Positions 25,710 to 34,800 of a DNA stretch of 64,000 bases are shown here, piece by piece. The translations under genes and the position numbers were made by a program. The first letter of the stretch is position 1. The number at the start of each line of letters is the position of its first letter. The stretch is from an uncultured Chitinophagaceae bacterium (GTDB lineage Bacteria; Bacteroidota; Bacteroidia; Chitinophagales; Chitinophagaceae), in assembly GCA_936908745.1 (NCBI GenBank), contig CAKZFX010000016.1, positions 1 to 64,000 of the forward strand. Direction: 5' to 3'. Below the pieces are notes generated by a model that did no database searches, was not told the origin of the DNA, and saw only the letters and a list, made by a program, of their open reading frames with translations.

Positions 25710-27467
25710 ATGATGCGTAAGCCAACCCTGCTATCGTTTCAGTCCATGTCGCTCCAGCAAAAATTACCGCTGCTGATCGGCCTGGTCTTATTATGCATTA
25801 TTGTTTTGTTTAGCTACACTTCGTACCAGGGTGTTAAAAGGGCTGCTTTACATTCCGCTTCTTCACGGATCAAAACATTATCAGAACAGCTAAGTACCAT
25901 GTTTGGTCAATCCGCAGCGCCATTATTGAAAACAACACAGGAAGCAGCAGGTAAAGATGCAGTAGTCGGATTTTTAGCGGGAACACCGGCCCAGACAGAC
26001 ACAACGGCGCAATCTGTTCTCGACAAGCTGCGCTCAGACAGCAGTTGGGTATTAGCAGAGTTAAGAGATTTATCCGGCAAAACGCTGTTGCAATCAGCGT
26101 TGCCCGGTATACAAATAAATAATACGGTATTTGAAAAACCTGTTGGACGGGTCGCAGCAATAGGAGCATTGCAGGTAAGAAATGATTCCATTTATTACGC
26201 TGTGGTGGCTCCTGTTGCTATCAATAAAGAAACGATCGGTTACCTTGTCCGCTGGCGTATTCAAAAAACAAATCAACGGGCCATCGCACAGTTCACTGCA
26301 TTGATCGGTGATGGTATGCGACTGCTGGTAGGCAACGCAGATAATACCGTGTGGACAGATCTTCATCACCGTGTGGCTGCACCGGTCAGCGAATTGTCAA
26401 CAGGGAAAGAGATCACTTACAACAATACGATTTCAATAGCCACACCTATCAGTGGCACACCATGGGTGGCGCTGGTAGAAATGTCACGGACCAAAGCCTT
26501 AGCATCGGCACATAGTTACCTGCGCATGATCCTGCTGACAGGTGTTGCTTTATTAATCGTTGGGTTGATTATTGGCTGGCTCGTCAGCCGTTCCATCACC
26601 AAACCTTTGCGACAATTGACGCAGGCTTCAGCCGCCGTTGCAGAAGGCGATTATGAAACCGCTGTTATTACAGGCCGCAGTGATGAAATAGGGCAGCTGG
26701 CACGTTCCTTCAACAGTATGTCGGCCAAAGTAGGAACAATGCAACATGACCTCGAAAACCAGGTGAAGTTGCGTACTTCACAATTGCAACATTCCAACGC
26801 AGAATTAGAGTCCTTTTCCTATTCTGTTTCGCATGACCTTCGTGCACCGCTGCGGGGCATCAATGGCTATGCACGTATATTAAAAGAAGATTTAGCCGAC
26901 AGGCTGGGGAGCGAAGGATTGCTGTTAGCCGATAAAATAATCCGCAACGCCGAAATGATGGGCCAGTTAATCGATGATCTCATTGATTTCTCAAAACTCA
27001 ACAGCAAGCCCCTGCAACAACACACGGTGAATATGACGGAACTGGTGAATTATTGCGTACAGGAAACGGTTCCTGCAGATGATAAACGTTACAAGATTGA
27101 TGTGCATCCATTACCCGAATGCAAAGGGGATATGAACCTGCTAAAACAGGTGTGGATGAACCTGATTGGCAACGCCGTTAAATATTCTTCTAAAAAAGAG
27201 CAGCCCCACATTGAGATCGGCTATCGCAATGGCGAAACCAATTGTTATTACGTAAAAGATAACGGCGCCGGTTTTGATATGCGCTATGCAGATAAATTGT
27301 TTGGTGTGTTTCAACGTTTGCACAGTAATAAGGATTTTGAAGGAACAGGCGTGGGGCTGGCGTTGACACAACGGATCATTCACCGGCATGGCGGTATGGT
27401 GAAAGGAGAGGGAGTGCCGGGCGAAGGGGCCACTTTTTATTTTCAATTACCTGCTGGTATAAATTAA
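25710..27467 (+). CDS. membrane sensor histidine kinase (HAMP-HisKA-HATPase)
   Basis: A 585-aa kinase: membrane helix 1 (about 19-36), periplasmic sensor (about 40-270, with an atypical Cache-like alternation), helix 2 (about 272-291), HAMP (about 292-344), HisKA with His375 in SVSHDLRAPLRGINGYARIL, and HATPase with N-box (NLIGNAVKYSSKK), G1 (DNGAGF) and G2 (GTGVGL). The HisKA sequence is of the bacteriophytochrome-associated HWE-unlike subtype that typically pairs with Rcp1/CheY-like single-domain regulators, and one lies 5 bp downstream. Starts at ATG 25710; a second ATG is at 25713. Confidence 0.93.
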   Translation: MMRKPTLLSFQSMSLQQKLPLLIGLVLLCIIVLFSYTSYQGVKRAALHSASSRIKTLSEQLSTMFGQSAAPLLKTTQEAAGKDAVVGFLAGTPAQTDTTAQSVLDKLRSDSSWVLAELRDLSGKTLLQSALPGIQINNTVFEKPVGRVAAIGALQVRNDSIYYAVVAPVAINKETIGYLVRWRIQKTNQRAIAQFTALIGDGMRLLVGNADNTVWTDLHHRVAAPVSELSTGKEITYNNTISIATPISGTPWVALVEMSRTKALASAHSYLRMILLTGVALLIVGLIIGWLVSRSITKPLRQLTQASAAVAEGDYETAVITGRSDEIGQLARSFNSMSAKVGTMQHDLENQVKLRTSQLQHSNAELESFSYSVSHDLRAPLRGINGYARILKEDLADRLGSEGLLLADKIIRNAEMMGQLIDDLIDFSKLNSKPLQQHTVNMTELVNYCVQETVPADDKRYKIDVHPLPECKGDMNLLKQVWMNLIGNAVKYSSKKEQPHIEIGYRNGETNCYYVKDNGAGFDMRYADKLFGVFQRLHSNKDFEGTGVGLALTQRIIHRHGGMVKGEGVPGEGATFYFQLPAGIN

Positions 27468-27472
27468 TAGTC

Positions 27473-27922
27473 ATGCAATCTCAAACTGTTGAAATCATTC
27501 TTGTCGAAGACAACGAGCATGATGCAGACCTCACGATCCGTACTTTGCGAAAAGAAAATCTCGGCAATCATTTGATACACCTGGAGGATGGTGAGCAGGC
27601 GCTCGATTTTTTATTTGCCCGTGGCGCTTATGCCGGCCGGCAGGGACAAAGGCTTCCGAAAGTTATCTTACTCGATATTAAAATGCCGAAGGTTGATGGT
27701 ATTGAAGTCTTGCGGCAGGTGCGTGCCAACGAGGAAACAAAATGCATCCCTGTTGTGATCATGACTTCTTCAGCGCAGGAGAAAGACCTGGTGGCGAGTT
27801 ATGAATTAGGTGTCAACAGTTACGTGGTAAAACCTGTGCAGTTTGAAGATTTTCAAAAAGCCGTCAGCCAGTTAGGATTGTATTGGCTGCTGGCGAACAA
27901 AGTGCCAGACTCATTGCAATGA
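27473..27922 (+). CDS. single-domain response regulator (Rcp1/CheY-like)
   Basis: A 149-aa receiver-only protein. Acidic pocket E12/D13 in VEDNEHD, phospho-acceptor Asp68 in VILLDIKMP, Thr98 in IMTSS, Lys120 in VVKP. The extra loop FARGAYAGRQGQRLPK before the acceptor strand is typical of the Rcp1-like subgroup. It starts 5 bp after the kinase stop, so the two are coupled. No DNA-binding domain: output must go through protein contacts or a phosphorelay. Confidence 0.94.
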   Translation: MQSQTVEIILVEDNEHDADLTIRTLRKENLGNHLIHLEDGEQALDFLFARGAYAGRQGQRLPKVILLDIKMPKVDGIEVLRQVRANEETKCIPVVIMTSSAQEKDLVASYELGVNSYVVKPVQFEDFQKAVSQLGLYWLLANKVPDSLQ

Positions 27923-27963
27923 GTTGTGTTTCAGTCACTCCTATATCGTCTGAAAATATTTAG

Positions 27964-27971
27964 TATCTTTG
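27964..27971 (+). promoter_or_regulatory. -7 promoter element before DUF6660-like gene
   Basis: TATCTTTG fits the Bacteroidota TAnnTTTG -7 consensus. It ends 7 bp before the GTG start, so the transcript may begin at or next to the start codon. A -33 TTTG is not obvious. Confidence 0.5.
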
Positions 27972-27978
27972 TAGTAGA

Positions 27979-28332
27979 GTGAAGTTCCTCGCCATAATAC
28001 CTGCTTTCGTTGTGCTGCTGCTTTCTTTTAAGCCCGCAACAGCTAGTTTTTTGGCACATGAGGAACAAGAAGAAGTCTGCTGCGAACCATCCTGCACCGA
28101 CGATGAATGCCAACCCTCACCCGGGCATGAAGAAGAAAAGAAAGACGATTGTTGTGACAATAATTGCAATCCCGTAGACTGTTGTTGTTTCCATGCCTTC
28201 TTTTCACCTGTTACACCTTTAATTTTTACGGCAGTAACAGATGTACCTGCTGACCGGCGTATTCCTCTTTACACTTCCTTTTTATCCTCACAGCATATCG
28301 TTGATTTCTGGCAGCCTCCCCGTTTTGTTTAG
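27979..28332 (+). CDS. small exported Cys/His/Glu-rich protein, DUF6660-like
   Basis: A 117-aa protein starting at GTG (27979). Signal peptide about 1-22 (FLAIIPAFVVLLLSFKPATAS). The mature part is packed with Cys, Glu and His (EEVCCEPSCTDDECQ, DDCCDNNCNPVDCCCFH), consistent with metal binding. It ends in VDFWQPPRFV, matching the tail of the DUF6660-type protein at the other end of the copper island (36347-36664). It precedes a TonB receptor by 43 bp. Start supported by the signal peptide and by the promoter motif close upstream. Metal sensing or capture is inferred. Confidence 0.7.
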   Translation: MKFLAIIPAFVVLLLSFKPATASFLAHEEQEEVCCEPSCTDDECQPSPGHEEEKKDDCCDNNCNPVDCCCFHAFFSPVTPLIFTAVTDVPADRRIPLYTSFLSSQHIVDFWQPPRFV

Positions 28333-28375
28333 TGATTCATTTTTTTACTAAACAAATCAAACATCAACTGAACAA

Positions 28376-30625
28376 ATGATCAGACAATTTTTCATTGTTG
28401 CTTTACTGTTTCCTTGTGCGTTATCGGCACAGGTTATCACGGGTAAAGTGATCAACCATAAAAAAGAACCATTGCCGGACGCCAGCATTTCCTGGGCCGG
28501 TACAACTATCGCTGTCCGTACAGATGCAAAGGGTGCGTTTTCGATTGACTCAAAAAATATAGCTGAAACTAAGTTAGTGGCCAGCCATGCAGGCTATCAA
28601 CCCGACACGGTGGAGATTGTAATGATCGCCCCGGTTGAATTCAGGCTGACACCTGTGCAGCAATTGGGCGAAGTGATCGTTACCAGCCAGCAGGACGGTA
28701 TCGTCAATGCTAACCGAAGCCCTTTTAAGGTAGAGAAGATCACAACGACAGAGTTACGCAAGGCCGCCTGTTGCGATCTTGCCGGTTGTTTTGAAACACA
28801 ACTGACCGTGCAACCGCAGACAACGAATATTATTACCAATTCCAAAGAGTTGCGTATACTGGGTTTGTCAGGTGTGTATAACCAGGTGTTGGTGGATGGT
28901 TTCCCGATGATACAGGGTTTGAGCTATACCTATGGCATCAGCAGCATTCCCGGAACGCTGGTGGAGAATATTTATATTTCCAAAGGCGCTAACAGTGTGA
29001 TACAAGGTTATGAAAGTATCAGCGGGCAAATCAATGTAGAAACAAAGAAGCCGGGGCTGACGGATAAATTGTTGTTGAATGCCTATATCAACAGTTTCAT
29101 GGAAAAGCATTTCAATGTCAATTATTCGTTTAAGCAAGGCAAATGGAACAGCCTGCTGGCTTTTCAAACAGTGCAGCCTTCCAATAAGATTGATCGTGAC
29201 GACGACAATTTTTTAGACCTTCCATTGCTGACCCGTTATATGCTCCACAACCGCTGGAAGTACGGGAATGAAAATGAAGAAGGATGGAGCAGCAGCATTG
29301 GTGTTCGTTTCCTGCATGAACAACGCACCGGTGGTCAACGGAATTTTAATCCCGGTAATGATAAAGGAAGCGGCAGCGTGTATGGACAAACGGTGGACAT
29401 CAATCAACCCGAAATTTCAACCAAGACAACCTATCGGTTCAATACTAAACATGCGGTTTCTCTGTATGTATCTTCATTTTATCAATCACAGCAATCGTTT
29501 TTCGGAACAGTGCAATATGATGCCAGGCAGACCAATGCGTATGTAAATCTTCAGTATGAGTTGAATTATGGTGACCATGCGTTGAAGTCGGGTATTAGCT
29601 ATCGTCATCTCAATTTGAAAGAAGAAGTGGGTTTCACACAGCCATACCCGGCAAGAACCTACGCCGGAACTTATACCCGGCTGGAAAATATACCGGGCCT
29701 GTTTGCTGAAAACACCATGCGTTTTTTTGAAGATAAACTGACATGGATCGCAGGTGTACGTGTGGATCATCACAACCAGTTTGGTTCTGTTGTTACACCA
29801 AGAACATTGCTGAAGTATGATGTGTCGCCAAAGACCGTATTGCGTGCAAATATCGGGACGGGCTGGCGCACGGTAAACCTGTTCAGTGAAAATGTAAACC
29901 TGCTGGCAAGCTCAAGAGATGTAGTATTTGCGGAAGCGCTTCGTCCCGAAAAAGGATTGAATACAGGTATCAATATGACACAGCAATTTGGCGCTTCTAA
30001 TAATAATGTGTCCGGCTCGTTCAGCATGGATTTTTATCATACTGATTTTCAAAACCAGGTATTTCCTGATTATGATACGGATCCTGCAAAAGCCATCATC
30101 CGCAATTACACAGGTAAAAGTGTAAGTAATGGTTTCCAGGCGGAGTTGCTATTGAAATTATGGAGACGCTTTGAATTGAAAACAGGCTATAATTATTTAG
30201 ATGTGCACCAGGGTTCGGGTGACGACAAGAAAGTATTGCCTTTTAATCCGAAGGATAAAGTATTGTCAACATTGAGTTATAAACCACTGACGAATAAATT
30301 TCATGTGGACATCAACGTGCATTGGTTTGGCCAGCAGCGTTTGCCAGATACCAAACAAAATCCTGTTGCCTACCAGCGACCGGATTTTTCACAGTCTTAT
30401 ACAACGGCCAATATGCAGGTGACCTGTAATCTTCAGCGATTTGAAGTGTACGGTGGTTGTGAAAATATATTTGATTTCCGCCAGCGCCAGCCTATTATCA
30501 GCTGGCAGGATCCTTTCAGCCCTTATTTTGATATTTCATCGGTGTGGGGGCCTACAAGGGGACGTGAATTTTATATCGGTGTCCGGTTTAAAATAAAAAA
30601 CAGTTCAGCAAGCACTTCATTGTAA
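28376..30625 (+). CDS. TonB-dependent receptor, heavy-metal island type
   Basis: A 749-aa outer-membrane receptor: signal peptide (1-18, ALSAQ), carboxypeptidase-regulatory-like domain (about 19-95), plug (about 110-220) with the unusual cysteine motif KAACCDLAGCFET (about 123-135) and ISGQINVETKKP, then a barrel ending YIGVRFKIKN. The cysteine-rich plug motif is characteristic of receptors that accompany copper/heavy-metal efflux loci in Bacteroidota. Convergent with cusB; the two ends share one hairpin. Whether it imports a metal or a chelate is not shown by sequence. Confidence 0.9.
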   Translation: MIRQFFIVALLFPCALSAQVITGKVINHKKEPLPDASISWAGTTIAVRTDAKGAFSIDSKNIAETKLVASHAGYQPDTVEIVMIAPVEFRLTPVQQLGEVIVTSQQDGIVNANRSPFKVEKITTTELRKAACCDLAGCFETQLTVQPQTTNIITNSKELRILGLSGVYNQVLVDGFPMIQGLSYTYGISSIPGTLVENIYISKGANSVIQGYESISGQINVETKKPGLTDKLLLNAYINSFMEKHFNVNYSFKQGKWNSLLAFQTVQPSNKIDRDDDNFLDLPLLTRYMLHNRWKYGNENEEGWSSSIGVRFLHEQRTGGQRNFNPGNDKGSGSVYGQTVDINQPEISTKTTYRFNTKHAVSLYVSSFYQSQQSFFGTVQYDARQTNAYVNLQYELNYGDHALKSGISYRHLNLKEEVGFTQPYPARTYAGTYTRLENIPGLFAENTMRFFEDKLTWIAGVRVDHHNQFGSVVTPRTLLKYDVSPKTVLRANIGTGWRTVNLFSENVNLLASSRDVVFAEALRPEKGLNTGINMTQQFGASNNNVSGSFSMDFYHTDFQNQVFPDYDTDPAKAIIRNYTGKSVSNGFQAELLLKLWRRFELKTGYNYLDVHQGSGDDKKVLPFNPKDKVLSTLSYKPLTNKFHVDINVHWFGQQRLPDTKQNPVAYQRPDFSQSYTTANMQVTCNLQRFEVYGGCENIFDFRQRQPIISWQDPFSPYFDISSVWGPTRGREFYIGVRFKIKNSSASTSL

Positions 30626-30637
30626 GTGCCTGCTGAA
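30604..30637. terminator. bidirectional terminator between receptor and cusB
   Basis: TTCAGCA(a)GCACTT / AAGTGC(c)TGCTGAA stem lies across the receptor stop codon (30623-30625) and 6 bp from the cusB-like stop; A/T-rich flanks on both sides. Confidence 0.7.
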
Positions 30638-30643
30638 TTATTA

Positions 30644-31882
30644 TTAATGTTCATGTCCACCGGTATTGGTCATCTTGGCCATTACAAAGAATGCGCCCTT
30701 GGTCACAATTTTTACATCGGCTGGTATTTCTTTTAATAAAGTGATTTCTGTGTAGCCAACATCCGTTGTTCCTTTGGCTACGGGCACTATTTCAAATGAG
30801 ATACTGTTTTCTCCGGCATGACCGTCTTTATGGTCGTCTTCCTCTTTTTTCTTCTCGTGTGGTTTTGCGGGAGCTACAATAAAAATGTAGTCTTTGCCCT
30901 GCATGGTGACGATCGCATCCGTTGGCACAGCGGGAACGGTTGCTTTATCCAAACTTATCACCGCTGTGATGTTCATGCCATCGATCAGTCCTGTTTTGTC
31001 GCCTTGTACTTTAGCATGAACAGAAACGGCCTTGCTTTCACCTTCAAAAGATGAACCGAGTGAGTAGATCTGTGCATCGTATTCCTTGCCGGGATTATTG
31101 GTCAGTGTAAAATGGATCTGTTGATTGTCCTTTAAACGGGGCAGGTCTTTTTCATAGACAAACAAATCAAGATGCAACTGGCTGTTGTCTACTATTTCGG
31201 CAATAGTGGTTGTTACATCAATATAGCTGCCGATAGACACTTTTACATTGCTGACCACGCCGCTTATCGGGCTGGTGATAGCTAATGTTGAAATTAGTTT
31301 GCCATTGGACAAACGGCCGGGGTTGATACCCATCAGGCGTATTTGCTGCTCGTACGTTGATTTTGCTGTTCGCAATGTGCGCAATTCTGTTTCTGCTGCC
31401 TGTAAATTTTTTAATGCACCTGCATTGCCCGCATTCAATTCACGTTGGCGGGTTACTTCCAGTTCTGCCAGCCCTATTTTGGCAGCCACGTTGAGGTAAT
31501 CACTTTGCACCTGCACAAATTCAGGATTAGAAACCGTTGCAATCAATTGTCCTTTGCGAATGCTGTTGCCCGGTTGTACTAACAACGTTTTGATGACGCC
31601 GCTATATACAGAGTTGACAGTGGCCCTGTTTTGATTCGGTACACGCAACATGCCATTTGTTTTCAGCGAAGCTGTCAATTGTTTTTGTTCAATACTTCCC
31701 AATTCGACGCCGATGCTTTTCATTTGTTCCGGCGTAAGGCTGGCGCCCTGTGCTTCTTCATGTTCTTCGGTTGACTCAACGGCGGGCTTTGCCTCGGGTT
31801 CTGTTTTTTTTCCTCCGCAGGATAAAAGGAAGAACGCAGTGGTAATGATAAATGTGGTTATAATAAATTGCTTCATATACAT
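30644..31882 (-). CDS. cusB: CusB-type efflux periplasmic adaptor lipoprotein
   Basis: A 412-aa membrane-fusion protein for an RND pump. Lipobox FFLLS-C (Cys22), Glu/His-rich N-tail (EPEAKPAVESTEEHEEAQG), barrel-sandwich hybrid and hairpin (NRATVNSVYSGVIKTLLVQPGNSIRKGQLIATV; coiled coil about 130-190), then ITSPISGVVSNVKVSIGSYI and a beta-barrel. A His/Asp/Glu stretch (EKKKEEDDHKDGHAGENS, about 345-362) is a likely metal-binding loop. Start ATG 31882 is 1 bp after the CusA stop: same operon, translationally coupled. The cus name reflects family; cobalt/zinc/cadmium specificity is possible. Confidence 0.9.
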   Translation of the reverse strand: MYMKQFIITTFIITTAFFLLSCGGKKTEPEAKPAVESTEEHEEAQGASLTPEQMKSIGVELGSIEQKQLTASLKTNGMLRVPNQNRATVNSVYSGVIKTLLVQPGNSIRKGQLIATVSNPEFVQVQSDYLNVAAKIGLAELEVTRQRELNAGNAGALKNLQAAETELRTLRTAKSTYEQQIRLMGINPGRLSNGKLISTLAITSPISGVVSNVKVSIGSYIDVTTTIAEIVDNSQLHLDLFVYEKDLPRLKDNQQIHFTLTNNPGKEYDAQIYSLGSSFEGESKAVSVHAKVQGDKTGLIDGMNITAVISLDKATVPAVPTDAIVTMQGKDYIFIVAPAKPHEKKKEEDDHKDGHAGENSISFEIVPVAKGTTDVGYTEITLLKEIPADVKIVTKGAFFVMAKMTNTGGHEH

Positions 31883-31883
31883 C

Positions 31884-34800
31884 TTATTGATTGTTGTAAT
31901 AATTGTAACGGATGACCGATTGATTATACTGGTTCAGGTAGTCTAAATAGTTTTTACGAATGTCAATGGCCTGTGCCAGGAATTGTGACAACTCTGCAAA
32001 ACTGATCTCGCCGGCACGGTAGGCAAGCGTGGCTGCCTTGATGATCTGGCCGGCCTGCCGCATTCCTGCTGATTCATAAAAGGACAGCAGCGTTTTGTTT
32101 TTTTCCACTTCCTGCCGCACCTGCAATTGCTGCGTTGTCCATAACTGCTGATCATATTCAAACTGCCGTTGTTGCAGGGATTGTTCGGCTTCTGCCGCTT
32201 TTACTTTGTTGCGATAAGCGGCACCGCCAAATAAAGGAAAGGCCGCTGTCACCGAAAAGCCGGTAAAGGGGTCTTTTGCTCCCCATAAACGTTGCGTGAA
32301 AAATCTTCCTGAAAATTCCGGTTTGTTTTCATTGCGCACAACGGATACTGCCGCGCCTGCAATATTGATATGCTGTTTTTGCTGCGCCAGCAATGGATGC
32401 AAACTATCAGCCAGGGATTCGTTTATTACCAGCTTTTCCATTGGTTGTTGCAATGGGAGCCATGCGCTGTCGCTGTTCAGTAACTGGGACAGTGAACGTT
32501 GCTGAATTTGTATGTCATTATCAATTTGATTTAACTGTGCTTTTAATTCTGCCATGCGCACATTGGCAGCGATACTGTCAAGACCGGGACTATCGCCGGT
32601 TTTTACTTTTAATATGGCTGCATTGCTCAATGCCTGGTAAATACTGTCAAGCTGATGATATAATTGTTTTTTATCCTGCAAAAACCAGAGTTCATAATAG
32701 GCTGACCTGATTGATCTTTTTAATTCCGCATCAATAACAGGCGAAGCTGCTTCATAATATTTAAGCTGCTCGGCATAGAGATTTTTTTGTGCTTTATATA
32801 AACCCGGCCATGCGATGCTTTGTGATAACCCGATTTTTAAAATCCCTTTGCTGTCAGAAGGACGCAGGTCTTCATTTTCAGCAAATACACCTGTCTTTGG
32901 TAAGGCGTTGGCTGTGTTGACCTGTACTTTGGCTTTGTTCAGTTGTTGTTTATTGATTTCATACAACAAGTTGTTTTTTGCCTTATTCAATAAATCACTT
33001 TCTGCTATTCGTTGCTGTGCCATTCCCGGCATCACAGTACCCAACAGCAACCCAATTGTAATAACAGGTGTAATACTGTTTTTTTTCATAGCTATCTTTT
33101 TTGAAAAAAGGATATAGAGTACAGGCAGTACGATCAGCGTAAGGAAGGTGGCAGAGATCAATCCGCCAATCACCACGGTAGCCAGTGGCTTCTGAACTTC
33201 TGCACCGGCCCCGCTGGAAAGAGCCATCGGGATAAAACCCAAGGCCGCCACCGAAGCTGTCATCAATACCGGGCGCAAACGGATTTTTGTTCCTTCGTAC
33301 ACCCGCTGCAGTATGTCTTTCATTCCGTCTTTTTCTAATTGATTAAACGTGCTGATCAATACAATACCGTTCAAAACGGCTACGCCAAACAGGGCAATAA
33401 AACCCACACCTGCAGAGATACTGAATGGCATTCCTCTTAGTAGTAATGCGAACACACCGCCGATAGCACTCATCGGTATCGCTGTAAAAATGAGCAAGGC
33501 TTCTTTTATCGAACGGAACGTAAAGTAGAGCAACAGGAAGATCAACGCCAGCGCCACGGGCACCGCTATCTTTAATCTTGAAGAAGCTTCTTGCAGGTTT
33601 TCAAATGTGCCGCCATAGGTATAGTAATAACCGGTTGGCAAAATTTCAGACAGGCCTAACTTTTCCCGGATCTCTTTTACCACACCTGCCACATCCCGTC
33701 CCTGTACATTAAAACCAACCACAATTCTTCGCTTCCCTTCCTCGCGGCTGATCTGCGCCGGGCCTTCTTTAAATGAAACGGTGGCAACCTGTGAAAGTGG
33801 AATTTGCAAACCGTCATTGGTAGCAATGAATAAGTCGTTGACATCATTGATAGAAGTGCGGCTGGCGCTATCTAACCGTACGACCAAATCAAATTTTCGT
33901 TCGTTTTCAAAAATCACACCGGCGGCTTCACCGGCAAAAGCAGTGCTGATGGTACGGTTAATGTCTTCAATATTTAATCCATAGCCTGCAATTTTGGCCC
34001 TGTCATATATAATGGTGATCTGTGGCAAACCTGTGGTGCGTTCCACTTGCGGATCAGTAGCGCCTTCAACAGATTGCACCACTTTCGCCACTTTTGGCGC
34101 AATGGCTGCGAGTGTATCAATGTTTTCTCCGAATATTTTTATCGCTACATCCTGCCGTACGCCGGTCATCAGTTCATTGAAACGCATCTGGATCGGTTGT
34201 GATGCTTCAAAGAATACACCGGGTATCACTTCCAGTTTTTCCAACATCATTGCCGCAAGTTCATTATAGTCCTTTGTTGTTTTCCACTGGCCCCTGGGCT
34301 TTAGCTTGATGACAAGATCACTTGCTTCAGGTGGCATCGGGTCAGTAGGCACTTCGGCGCTGCCGGTTTTGGCCACCACCATTTCTACTTCCGGAAATGA
34401 TTTCAGAATACGGCTGGCCTGCATCGATGTTTCCACGCTTTGCGTCAGCGAAGTTCCCTGTGGCAATATGCAATGAAATGCATAGTCTCCTTCCTGCAAC
34501 TGAGGGATAAATTCACCACCCATGCGGCCAAAGAGTATTAATGAAGCGGTGAGCAGTGTAACAGCGATGCCGACAACAAGGTATTTCATCTTTACTGCCC
34601 AGCGTATCATGGGTGCATAGATGCGCTGGAAAAATTCCATTAAACGATCCGATATATTTTTCTTGTACGTTCCTTTTTTAGACAGTAAAAGCGCTGACAT
34701 CATCGGCACATAGGTCAATGATAAAATCAATGCGCCTAAGATGGCGAAGCCCACTGTTTGCGCCATCGGGCGAAACATTTTTCCTTCGATGCCTTGTAAA